DNA from: J029 sp964482495
GTDB lineage: Bacteria; Planctomycetota; UBA1135
NCBI GenBank assembly: GCA_964482495.1
Contig: CAYZXS010000013.1
Coordinates: 14,647-78,646, forward strand
Direction: 5' to 3'
DNA length: 64,000 bases
Shown: positions 1 through 6,967 of the stretch, in pieces
Layout: every line of letters starts with the position of its first letter
How positions within the stretch are numbered: position 1 is the stretch's first letter
Made by a program: the position numbers and the translations under genes
The notes under the pieces: model-generated
Database searches by the model: none
Told to the model about the DNA's origin: nothing
Seen by the model: the letters and a program-made list of their open reading frames with translations, nothing else

Positions 1-5
1 CGGTT

Positions 6-30
6 CCTCGCGGTCGGGCGTGCGGCGAGG
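6..30 (-). terminator. Possible argR terminator hairpin
   Basis: A 6-bp stem (CCTCGC at 6-11, GCGAGG at 25-30) lies just after the argR stop on the minus strand. It has no clear U-tract, so the call is weak. Confidence 0.25.
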
Positions 31-35
31 AGGGG

Positions 36-464
36 CTAGACCAGCTCCCGGACCCGGCGTCGGAGGCGCCGGCCGGCGGTCTGGGAGGAGGCGGCGACGA
101 AGACGGTGTCGTCGCCGGCGACGGTGCCGACCAGGCCGGGCGGGGCCTCGGCCTCCAGCGCCCGGGCGATGGCGCTGGCGGCGCCGGGTTCGCAGGTGAC
201 CACCACCAGGTGCGGTCCGCAGGACTTGGCGCCGCGCAGCAGCGAGCGCAGGGTCTCGAGCGGGGTGACGCGCTCGCGGTCCGGCAGGACGTAGCGGCCC
301 TCGAGCTTGGCGGCGCCGACGGCCTGCAGGTCGCGGCTGAGCACCGGCTGGGTGGTCTCGATCCCCTCGGCCAGCAGCGCCGCGCGCAGCTCGGCCTGGG
401 TGCGGGCCGCTCCCTTCCGCAGCAGGCTGCGGAGGGCGGCGCGGCGCTCCTCGGCGGGGGTCAT
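36..464 (-). CDS. argR: Arginine repressor ArgR
   Basis: Small two-domain regulator of about 142 residues, the usual ArgR length. Residues 1-70 form the winged-helix DNA-binding domain, with an RAALRSLL start and a TQPVLSRDL recognition-helix segment. Residues 80-142 match the oligomerisation and arginine-binding domain, including the EPGAASAIARALE helix and a GTVAGDDTVFVA segment whose Asp pair fits the arginine-binding site. In this family arginine-loaded hexamers repress arginine biosynthesis or activate catabolism. A GTG at 470 is in frame, but ATG 464 is preferred because a TAGGCT hexamer ends 7 bases before it. No arg biosynthetic gene is in the window. Two ARG-box-like repeats sit directly upstream, so autoregulation is likely. 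Confidence 0.9.
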   Translation of the reverse strand: MTPAEERRAALRSLLRKGAARTQAELRAALLAEGIETTQPVLSRDLQAVGAAKLEGRYVLPDRERVTPLETLRSLLRGAKSCGPHLVVVTCEPGAASAIARALEAEAPPGLVGTVAGDDTVFVAASSQTAGRRLRRRVRELV

Positions 465-471
465 GGGCACC

Positions 472-515
472 AGCCTAAGAGGGAATAGTTATGCGTCAAT
501 AGAGAATAATTATGC
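472..515 (-). promoter_or_regulatory. argR promoter with paired ARG boxes
   Basis: Minus-strand promoter read directly: TTGACG at 494-499, a 16-bp spacer, TAGGCT at 472-477, then 7 bases to ATG. Two near-identical 14-mers, GGGAATAGTTATGC (481-494) and GAGAATAATTATGC (502-515), are imperfect palindromes with 21-bp start-to-start spacing, the classic ARG-box pair geometry. Box 1 occupies the spacer and touches the -35, and box 2 lies just upstream of it, so ArgR binding should block RNA polymerase. Confidence 0.75.
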
Positions 516-590
516 TTGCCCGCGGGCGTCCTCCCGGGAATATCCGCTTGGTCCGCGCGCTCCCGGCGGTCGGGGAGGGTCGCGCGGAGC

Positions 591-628
591 CAAAGAAGAG
601 GGGCGGCGACGCTCTCGCGCCGCCGCCC
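591..628 (-). terminator. Rho-independent-type terminator of the 663-2372 gene
   Basis: An 8-bp GC stem (601-608 with 621-628) is followed on the minus strand by CTCTTCTTTGG. The same TTCTTTGG tail follows the hairpin at 4947-4974, behind another secreted-protein gene. Nothing else is seen in the gap between argR and this gene. Confidence 0.6.
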
Positions 629-662
629 GGGACTGCTGGAAGCAGCCTGACGCCTTCAGGGC

Positions 663-2372
663 TTAGTGCACCACTCCGTGGATGTAGTCGGACAGCACCG
701 AGCCGCGCGGGTTGGCGGCGGCGTCGAGGACGTGCCACTGCATGTAGAAGTGGCGGCCATCGAAGGCGGCGTTGTTCGGGACCGCGACGGTCTTGGCGGC
801 GGTTCCGCCAGCGTTGGTGGTGCCGGGGAAGCGGTAGTCGAGCGACACGTAGAGGGTGTTGTTCGGCGCGCCGATGAAGGCCAGGTCCAGCGGCAGGGTG
901 AAGCCGTTCCAGGTGGTGTCGCTCCAGCCGATCAGCAGCTCGACCGGGCCGCTGGCGAGGCCGTTGGTCAGCGTGATGTCGATGTTGGTGCCCATCCACG
1001 GGTCACCGACGTGGCCGATCGAGGGCTGCAGGCCGGCGGAGGTGGTGCCGGGGGTGCCGAGGATCTCGATGTAGGCGGGCTCGTAGCCGGCGAAGGCGCC
1101 GTGCGGCATGGCGGCGATGCTGACGCCGTAGCAGCCGTCGGTGTCCCAGAAGTAGGTCAGGGTCTGCTCGCCGCTGTCGGAGGCGTCGCCGTCGCCGTTC
1201 AGGTCGAACAGGGAGTAGACCGCGTTCTGGGCCTGGGTGGCGCCGACCGGGCCGTCCTTCTGGAAGATCGTGACGCCGCCGTCGTGCGAGTAGCTGTCGT
1301 GGATGAAGCTCGGCGGGTAGAGCATGAACGGGTTGTTCGGGTCCAGCCACAGGGTGACCTCGCCGGCGTCGTTCAGGTCGGCGTCGCCGTTCAGGTCCTC
1401 ACCGCGGAAGACGTAGCCGTTTCCGCCGGGGCAGGTGCTCGAGGCGGTGGCCGAGATCCAGTAGACGTCGCCGCCGTTGATGCCGGTGCCGTGGTCGACG
1501 TTCAGGCCCTCGAGGGAGCCGTAGAGGCCGGCGCCGCTGGAGGAGGGGCAGCTCGGGTTCGGCAGGGCGCCGGACTGCACGTCGACGTTCCACTCCAGCC
1601 CGGGGACGTCGCCGATCAGGTTGCAGAAGTTCCAGGCCTCGCCGGCGTCCATGGCGTCGCCGTCGCCGTTCATGTCCTGGAAGGCGTAGAGCACCAGGTC
1701 CTGCTGCTCGAAGCCGATCACGACGCCGTTGCTGTCGACCATCAGGGCCTCGAAGTCGGTGATGCCGATGGTGACCTGGGCGCCGCCGACGCCGAGCACG
1801 CTGTGGGTGCCTTGGCCGTCGACCAGCTGCTGCTGCTCGCCGTTGCTGAGGCAGACGCCGTCGAGGTCGAGGTCGATGTAGCGGGTGATGCCGCTGCCGG
1901 GCTGCGGGCCGCCGGCGCTCGAGATCCAGTAGTCGTCGGAGACGTAGAGCTCGTTGGTCAGCGGGTCGAAGTCCAGGCCCTTGAGCCGGCTCGAGGTGCC
2001 GCCGTAGACCGCCAGGTGGTCGGCGAAGGGGATCAGCTCGCCCGGGGTCATGCAGACGCCGTCGCCGTCCAGGTCGACCATCTTCAGCACGACGTCGTCG
2101 GCGCTGACGCCGAAGATCGCCGGGGTGCCCTGGAAGGGCTCGTAGCGCATCTGCTCGACGTAGGAGATCTGGTTGCCGCCGTCGGCGGCGAACTGCCAGC
2201 CCTCGCCGGGGGTGGTGAAGACGCCGTCGAAGTCCATGTCGACGGTGCGGCGGATCTCGTAAAGGGTGGTGGCGCCGGACCAGTCGCCGCCATAGATGAC
2301 GTATTCAGAAGGGTTCTGGGCGTGCAATGAGGCCGCCGGAAGGAGGGCGAACAAGGCGAGAGTCTTGCGCAT
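663..2372 (-). CDS. Secreted protein with calcium-loop-like repeats
   Basis: About 569 residues. The N-terminus (MRKTLALFALLPAASLHAQ) is a Sec signal with cleavage after HAQ. The body contains at least six spaced acidic loops of the form D-x-D/N-x-D-G...GE, such as DLDGDGVCMTPGE, DMNGDGDAMDAGE and DLNGDGDASDSGE. These resemble EF-hand or dockerin calcium loops but sit inside beta-rich blades, each followed by an aromatic strand. The last 120 residues, including a GRHFYMQWHVLD stretch, belong to the C-terminal module shared by several secreted proteins here. In-frame ATGs at 2387 and 2435 are possible. I chose 2372 for its canonical signal n-region and because a TATAGA hexamer overlaps the 2435 start. 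Function unknown; extracellular calcium binding is an inference. Confidence 0.75.
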   Translation of the reverse strand: MRKTLALFALLPAASLHAQNPSEYVIYGGDWSGATTLYEIRRTVDMDFDGVFTTPGEGWQFAADGGNQISYVEQMRYEPFQGTPAIFGVSADDVVLKMVDLDGDGVCMTPGELIPFADHLAVYGGTSSRLKGLDFDPLTNELYVSDDYWISSAGGPQPGSGITRYIDLDLDGVCLSNGEQQQLVDGQGTHSVLGVGGAQVTIGITDFEALMVDSNGVVIGFEQQDLVLYAFQDMNGDGDAMDAGEAWNFCNLIGDVPGLEWNVDVQSGALPNPSCPSSSGAGLYGSLEGLNVDHGTGINGGDVYWISATASSTCPGGNGYVFRGEDLNGDADLNDAGEVTLWLDPNNPFMLYPPSFIHDSYSHDGGVTIFQKDGPVGATQAQNAVYSLFDLNGDGDASDSGEQTLTYFWDTDGCYGVSIAAMPHGAFAGYEPAYIEILGTPGTTSAGLQPSIGHVGDPWMGTNIDITLTNGLASGPVELLIGWSDTTWNGFTLPLDLAFIGAPNNTLYVSLDYRFPGTTNAGGTAAKTVAVPNNAAFDGRHFYMQWHVLDAAANPRGSVLSDYIHGVVH

Positions 2373-2435
2373 CGAGCTCAGGGTCATGGAGAGGGGGAAG
2401 CCTGGGGTAGGCCAGGAGAAAGGCTGGACCGGCAT

Positions 2436-2441
2436 TCTATA
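2436..2441 (-). promoter_or_regulatory. Possible -10 element TATAGA
   Basis: TATAGA on the minus strand overlaps the farthest upstream ATG of the 663-2372 gene. This argues that translation starts farther downstream. No good -35 is visible. Confidence 0.35.
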
Positions 2442-2477
2442 GGACGCGACCCCTCGGAAATCAGGGCTGTGCTGGGG

Positions 2478-3104
2478 TCAGGATGAGATTCCGGTGTGCC
2501 GGCGATCGAAGCGGCACCATCTCTCCAGCCAGGCGCGATCCCCGGTCGGCGCGGCGACGCTCTCGTTGCAACGGATTTGGAATGCAGGGCCGAGGGACTG
2601 CTCCAGGTCCTCGGGAGCCATCGCGTACGGCGGGCCGCCCTGGTCCAGCGGCCGCCCGATCGGGAACACCAGCGAGCAGAGCGCCCCGTCCGGGGCGAGG
2701 GCGCCGCCGGCGAGAGCGCCGAAGCCGGGCCTTCGCTCCAGCGGCAGGGCGCAGTAGAAGGTGTGGTCGAAGAGCAGCTGGAAGGAGCCGGGCTCCAGGC
2801 CGGCGTCGGGCCACCAGCCGGTGTCGAGGGCGTCTCCGACCAGGAAGCGGCCGCCGTGCTCGGCCAGCCGGCCGCCGACCCGCTCGGCCAGGTCGCCGAC
2901 CAGGTCCACCGCCACCACCGACCACCCGGCCTCGGCCAGGGCGATGGCGTCCCAGCCGCGGCCGCAGCCAGGGACCAGGGCCCGCGCGCCGGGGTGGGGC
3001 GGCGCGAGCTCGCCGGTCTCGATCCGCCGCCGCAGCTCCGGGTGGGCCTCGCCCAGGTCCCACGGCGTGTGCTGGTCGCGGTAACGCTGCTGCCAGTCGG
3101 TCAT
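2478..3104 (-). CDS. TPMT-family SAM-dependent methyltransferase
   Basis: About 208 residues. The start MTDWQQRYRDQHTPWDLG is typical of the thiopurine S-methyltransferase-like group. Motif I is LVPGCGRGWDAIALA, followed by an acidic end of strand 2 (VVAVDL) and the family FDHTFYCALP and SLVFPIG segments. Members methylate small thiol, selenium or halide substrates; the substrate here cannot be read. The frame extends upstream to 3314, but the composition there is not coding-like. ATG 3104 has TACCCT ending 6 bases before it, so the mRNA is probably leaderless. It is a single gene between two secreted-protein genes on the same strand. Confidence 0.85.
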   Translation of the reverse strand: MTDWQQRYRDQHTPWDLGEAHPELRRRIETGELAPPHPGARALVPGCGRGWDAIALAEAGWSVVAVDLVGDLAERVGGRLAEHGGRFLVGDALDTGWWPDAGLEPGSFQLLFDHTFYCALPLERRPGFGALAGGALAPDGALCSLVFPIGRPLDQGGPPYAMAPEDLEQSLGPAFQIRCNESVAAPTGDRAWLERWCRFDRRHTGISS

Positions 3105-3110
3105 CCGCTC

Positions 3111-3116
3111 AGGGTA
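3111..3116 (-). promoter_or_regulatory. TACCCT -10 for a leaderless methyltransferase mRNA
   Basis: TACCCT on the minus strand is separated from ATG 3104 by six bases. The same hexamer and spacing occur before the response regulator and histidine kinase starts at 16361 and 18897. Confidence 0.5.
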
Positions 3117-3168
3117 CCGGCCGCGCCGCCTGGTTGGTGCGTGGGGGCCTGGGGGAGCGGGGTGGGGG

Positions 3169-4893
3169 TTATTGGATGGTGATGGTGGTGACGTCGGTGA
3201 TGGAGCCGAGCGATGCGTTGTTGCAGGCGCGGCCGAGGATGGCGACGGCGTGCAGCACGGTTCCGGAGGGCACGCAGGCGGGGATCGTGACCATGGCGGT
3301 TGCGCCTCGGCCATTGCGGTCGAGGTCGCCGCTGAAGGGGCCGGGCAGGGCGCCGACGCTGCGCCGGAAGAGGGCGTCGTCGGCCAGGCCGAGGTCGCGG
3401 CGCAGGCGGCCGGGCAGGCTGGCGTGGCCGAGGCCGCCGGACAGCAGCACGACGAAGCCGCCGCCGGCTTCGGCGTCGCGGGCGTGCTCGACCTCGAAGC
3501 CGAGGGTGCCGCCGGGGCGGTGGTCTCCGAGGGCGTTCAGGGTCTGGCCGCGAAGGCCGCCGGCGTAGGGAAGGTACTGAAAGAAGGTGCCGGCGTCGCG
3601 CCCGATCCAGGAGCACACGAAGTTGCGGTACCTCTGGTTCCAGACCAGCGACGGCGTGTGCGCCTCGAGCGGCCCGTTCGGCGTCACCAGGAACCGGGGC
3701 GGCAGCCAGGTAGCGCCGCCGTCGCGGCTGACGGCCATGCCGATGGTCCAGGAGGGCATCCGGCCCCAGGCCGCGGCGAGGTAGCCGTCGCCGGCGGCGA
3801 TGCTCGGCGGGTAGGAGTCGGTCGCCAGGGTGGTATGGGTCCAGGTCCGCCCCAGGTCGGTCGAGGTGGCGATCCTGGCCTCGGTGTGCCCTCCCGATCC
3901 AGCGGGGGGGATCTGCCGCCAGCCCACCGCCAGGGTGCCGTGGCCCAGGCTCAGGGTCGGGTAGTTGGGCCTGGCGCCCGGGTCGAGGGAGGTCTGCCGC
4001 ACCCAGGTGGCGCCGCGGTCCTCGCTCACGCTCACCAGGACTCGCTCCGTGAGGCTCATCGTGCTCTCATGCCAGGCGACCGCGAGCTGGTCCCCGTCGA
4101 CGGCGAGCTTCGGCGGCGCGCCGTTGTGGCCGGCCGAGGTCGGTTGCTTGATCATGGTCTCCGGGCCCCAGGTCAGGCCGCCGTCATCGCTCCTGCGCAG
4201 CCAGATCTCCATGCCGCCGGGAGCCCGCGGCGTCCAGATCGCGTAGACGCGCGGGCCCTCGGCGGCGACGGCGAAGCCGTCGACATCGACCGAGTGGTTG
4301 AGGTTCAGCCGGACTCCAGGGGACCAGGTGGCGCCGCCGTCGTCCGAGGCCATGACCCAGAGCTGGCTGCTCCGGTCGACCTGGCGGATCAGCTGGCCGA
4401 GGTAGAGCCGGCCTTCGGTGGCCAGGGCCTCGAAGGCGGTGACCTCGTTCGGGTAGCCGGCGGAGAAGCCCGCCTTGGGGAAGGGCTGGCTGGCGCTCCA
4501 GCTCCGGCCGCCGTCGCCGGTGAGGCTGAACCAGACGTCGTGGTCGTCGCTCATCGTCTGCTGCCCGTCCAGCCAGGCGGCGACGCCGAGGTCGCCCGTT
4601 AGCGCGACGTCCGGGGCGGTCCGGTCGGCGTTGGCAGGGCCGCTGTCCAGCTTCCAGGGCGCCGACCACTGCACCCCGCGGCCGTCGCTGCGGGTCGCGT
4701 AGATGCCCATGTCCGACGGGTAGTCCCGGTCCTGGAAGACGACGACCGCGTGGTCGCCGTCGCTGGCGAGCGCGATCTCGGTGGCCGTGTCGAGCGAGTA
4801 CGGCGCGACCTGCACCGCCTCCCGAGGGTTCTGGGCAGGCAGCGCGGCGGCGAGGACGAGGGGAGCAGTGGAGAGGACCGGGATAAGTCGCAT
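3169..4893 (-). CDS. Secreted Asp-box (sialidase-like) beta-propeller protein
   Basis: About 574 residues with a signal peptide (MRLIPVLSTAPLVLAAALPAQ). At least six Asp-box motifs are spaced along the protein: TGDGGRSW, SDDGGATW, SDDGGLTW, SEDRGATW, STDLGRTW and SRDGGATW. This indicates a six-bladed BNR propeller. I did not find the catalytic Arg triad and Tyr/Glu pair of true sialidases, so an adhesive or structural role is as likely as an enzymatic one. The C-terminus (SGTVLHAVAI...GSITDVTTITIQ) closely matches that of the next gene, a tandem paralog. ATG 4941 in frame is rejected because the signal peptide starts at 4893. Confidence 0.8.
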   Translation of the reverse strand: MRLIPVLSTAPLVLAAALPAQNPREAVQVAPYSLDTATEIALASDGDHAVVVFQDRDYPSDMGIYATRSDGRGVQWSAPWKLDSGPANADRTAPDVALTGDLGVAAWLDGQQTMSDDHDVWFSLTGDGGRSWSASQPFPKAGFSAGYPNEVTAFEALATEGRLYLGQLIRQVDRSSQLWVMASDDGGATWSPGVRLNLNHSVDVDGFAVAAEGPRVYAIWTPRAPGGMEIWLRRSDDGGLTWGPETMIKQPTSAGHNGAPPKLAVDGDQLAVAWHESTMSLTERVLVSVSEDRGATWVRQTSLDPGARPNYPTLSLGHGTLAVGWRQIPPAGSGGHTEARIATSTDLGRTWTHTTLATDSYPPSIAAGDGYLAAAWGRMPSWTIGMAVSRDGGATWLPPRFLVTPNGPLEAHTPSLVWNQRYRNFVCSWIGRDAGTFFQYLPYAGGLRGQTLNALGDHRPGGTLGFEVEHARDAEAGGGFVVLLSGGLGHASLPGRLRRDLGLADDALFRRSVGALPGPFSGDLDRNGRGATAMVTIPACVPSGTVLHAVAILGRACNNASLGSITDVTTITIQ

Positions 4894-4940
4894 CGAGCGT
4901 CCAGTCTGGCAGAGGCCGGCGGATCCGGCAACGGCCGCCA

Positions 4941-4974
4941 AAGAAGAAGGCCGCGGCGTCTCCGCCGCGGCCTT
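4941..4974 (-). terminator. Terminator of the 4996-6729 gene
   Basis: Perfect 12-bp stem (4947-4958 with 4963-4974), loop TCTC, followed on the minus strand by CTTCTTTGG. It lies between the two Asp-box paralogs and shows they are separately terminated. Confidence 0.8.
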
Positions 4975-4995
4975 GTCTCTGTTCGCCCCTTCGGA

Positions 4996-6729
4996 CTACA
5001 TCACCGTGACCGTGGTCACGTCGGTGATCGAGCCGATGACCACGCCACCCGCGGTCGGGTTGTAACCGATCGCGACGCAGTGCAGGACCGTGCCGACCGG
5101 GACGGTGGCCGGGATGGTCACCGAGGCGGTGCTGCCGTGGCCGGTCGCGTCCAGGGTGCCGGACAGCGGACCCGGGTTCATGGCCATGGTGGCGCTCAGG
5201 AAGGAGTCGAAGGCCAGGCCGATGTCGTAGGCGCCGGTGAAGGGCAGCACGTAGTTGCCCGGAGCCGCGGCGACGACGGTGCCGAAGCGGGTGCCGGCCT
5301 CGGAAGCGCCGAAGTTGTCGACGTCGAAGCTGACCGAGCCGCCCGGGGTGAACATGCCGATCGGGGTCAGGGTCTGGGCACGGGTGCCGCCGGCGTACAT
5401 GTGGTTGAAGCCGGTGTCATCGGACAGCCAGACGCACAGGAAGTTGTTGTACTTCGCGTTCCAACCCAGCTCGACGTAGTCGGCGTCGCCGGGCTGGCCG
5501 CCCATGGCCATGTCTTGCGAGGGGAGCCAGGTGGCGCCGCCGTCACGGCTGACGGCAGCGACCGGGTTCTCCGGCCAGGAGGGGCCGCCCCAAGCAGCGC
5601 CGACGTAGTCGCCGTCGACCTGCACGCGCGGGTAGGCCGCGCCGCCGGAGCTCACCTGGGTGGTGGTCCAGGTCAGGCCGTTGTCGCTCGACACCGCCAC
5701 GAAGGCCTCGTCGGCGCCCAAGCTGTTGTCCTCCCAGGCGCAGGCGTAGACGCCGTTGCTGTAGTCCATCCAGTGGTTGTCGCCGTCGAAGCCGGACTGC
5801 AGGGTGACCTCGGCCCACCAGCTGTGGCCGCCGTCAGCGCTGTAGACGAAGTGGAGCTCCTCGTTGCTGGCGGAGGTCGGCAGCTCGTCCTCGGCCCAGG
5901 CCAGGGCGATGCTGTTGCCGTCGACGCTCATGAAGATGCCGCCGAACTCGATGTCGCCGTTGGCCGGGCCGGAGGCGTCGACCTGGGCTTCGGGCATCAT
6001 CCAGGTGGCGAGGCCGTCGTGGCTCATGCGGAAGAACAGGTCGTCGTCCGCGACGGCGTTGCGGTCATCGTCCCAGGCGACGTAGCAGTTCATGCCGTCG
6101 GCGCCGATGGCGATGCTGTCGATGTCGTTGGTGACCGAGCTGGCGTTGACCGCGGTACCCCAGGTGGCGCCGTTGTCGTGCGAGGCCAGGACCCACAGCT
6201 CGTCGTTGCCGTTGTCGATCAGCTGGGCGACGTAGATGGAGCCGCCGCCGATGGCCGAGCGGACCGACAGCACGGTGTTGCTGCCGCCGTAGGCGTAGCC
6301 GCCCTTGTCGAGGATCTGGTCGGCGGACCAGGTGGCGCCGCCGTCGGTCGACACCGAGACCCAGGTGTCGTAGTAGGTCGTGGTGGTGCTGGTGTTGTTG
6401 CGGCCGTCGCGCCAGGTGGCGACCAGGACGTTGCCGTCGCCGACCAGCGAGAAGGTGTCGTTGCGCTTCTCGGCCAGCGAGATGTCGCTGTCGAGGCGGA
6501 CCGGGGCGCCCCAGGTGGTTCCGTGGCCGTCGCCGGTCACGACATAAACACCCTTGTCGCCGCTGTCGTTGCAGAGGATGGCCGACATGTCGCCCTCGGA
6601 GAAGATCGAGGGGCTATAGACGGCGCCGGTCGCGGCAGGCGTCAGGTCCTGGTAGGCGCGGGGGTTCTGAGCGAGGAGGGAACCGGCGAACAGGGCGCCG
6701 GCAAGGGAGATCGCGAACGTCGTACGCAT
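4996..6729 (-). CDS. Secreted Asp-box beta-propeller protein, tandem paralog
   Basis: About 577 residues with a signal peptide (MRTTFAISLAGALFAGSLLAQ). Seven Asp-box variants are visible, including STDGGATW, SHDNGATW, SADGGHSW, SSDNGLTW and SRDGGATW. The first (GDGHGTTW) and the fourth (SHDGLATW) are degenerate. The C-terminal module ends GSITDVTTVTV, nearly the same as the neighbouring gene (GSITDVTTITI). The two proteins align along their whole length, so this is a tandem duplication with considerable divergence. No sialidase active-site set is recognised. An upstream in-frame ATG at 6810 exists, but the signal peptide fixes the start at 6729. Confidence 0.8.
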   Translation of the reverse strand: MRTTFAISLAGALFAGSLLAQNPRAYQDLTPAATGAVYSPSIFSEGDMSAILCNDSGDKGVYVVTGDGHGTTWGAPVRLDSDISLAEKRNDTFSLVGDGNVLVATWRDGRNNTSTTTTYYDTWVSVSTDGGATWSADQILDKGGYAYGGSNTVLSVRSAIGGGSIYVAQLIDNGNDELWVLASHDNGATWGTAVNASSVTNDIDSIAIGADGMNCYVAWDDDRNAVADDDLFFRMSHDGLATWMMPEAQVDASGPANGDIEFGGIFMSVDGNSIALAWAEDELPTSASNEELHFVYSADGGHSWWAEVTLQSGFDGDNHWMDYSNGVYACAWEDNSLGADEAFVAVSSDNGLTWTTTQVSSGGAAYPRVQVDGDYVGAAWGGPSWPENPVAAVSRDGGATWLPSQDMAMGGQPGDADYVELGWNAKYNNFLCVWLSDDTGFNHMYAGGTRAQTLTPIGMFTPGGSVSFDVDNFGASEAGTRFGTVVAAAPGNYVLPFTGAYDIGLAFDSFLSATMAMNPGPLSGTLDATGHGSTASVTIPATVPVGTVLHCVAIGYNPTAGGVVIGSITDVTTVTVM

Positions 6730-6958
6730 GTGTTTGCAGCTGGGGCTAGCAAGGGAAGGGAGTGGACGGCCGCCAGCGGAAATGGATGGGGGCGACAGAC
6801 CATGCACCACGGCACGGAGGCGCCGTGAGGCGGCCTCTAGGCTACCAACTTGTCCAAAGCAAGTCTGAAGAAAGGGGCGGTCCCATGTGGAGAAACGGTG
6901 GACAAACCCAACTGCTTGGAGAGGGCGCGGATAAGGAATTGAAAATCCCTAGGCGGCG
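6730..6958. other. Intergenic region between the Asp-box gene and the 960-aa membrane protein
   Basis: A TAGCCT hexamer on the minus strand near 6838-6843 is a possible promoter of the downstream Asp-box gene. The rest is unremarkable, somewhat AT-richer sequence. No coding signal was seen on either strand. Confidence 0.4.
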
Positions 6959-6967
6959 TCAACCGCC
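6952..6967 (-). terminator. Likely terminator of the 6959-9841 gene
   Basis: Short GGCGG/CCGCC stem overlapping the stop codon, followed on the minus strand by TAGGGATTTTC. The T-rich tail supports termination, but the stem is only 5 bp. Confidence 0.4.

Noticed and set aside
666..2330. Long + strand open frame antisense to the secreted protein
   Set aside because: Val/Ala/Gly/Asp-only composition without domains; a GC-rich shadow of the minus gene. The same applies to the long antisense frames near 4750-6828, 7520-9979, 38257-41217, 48301-50871 and 57230-61174.
3169..6729. Calling the Asp-box proteins sialidases
   Set aside because: Asp boxes only show the propeller fold; the Arg triad and Tyr/Glu active site were not found.
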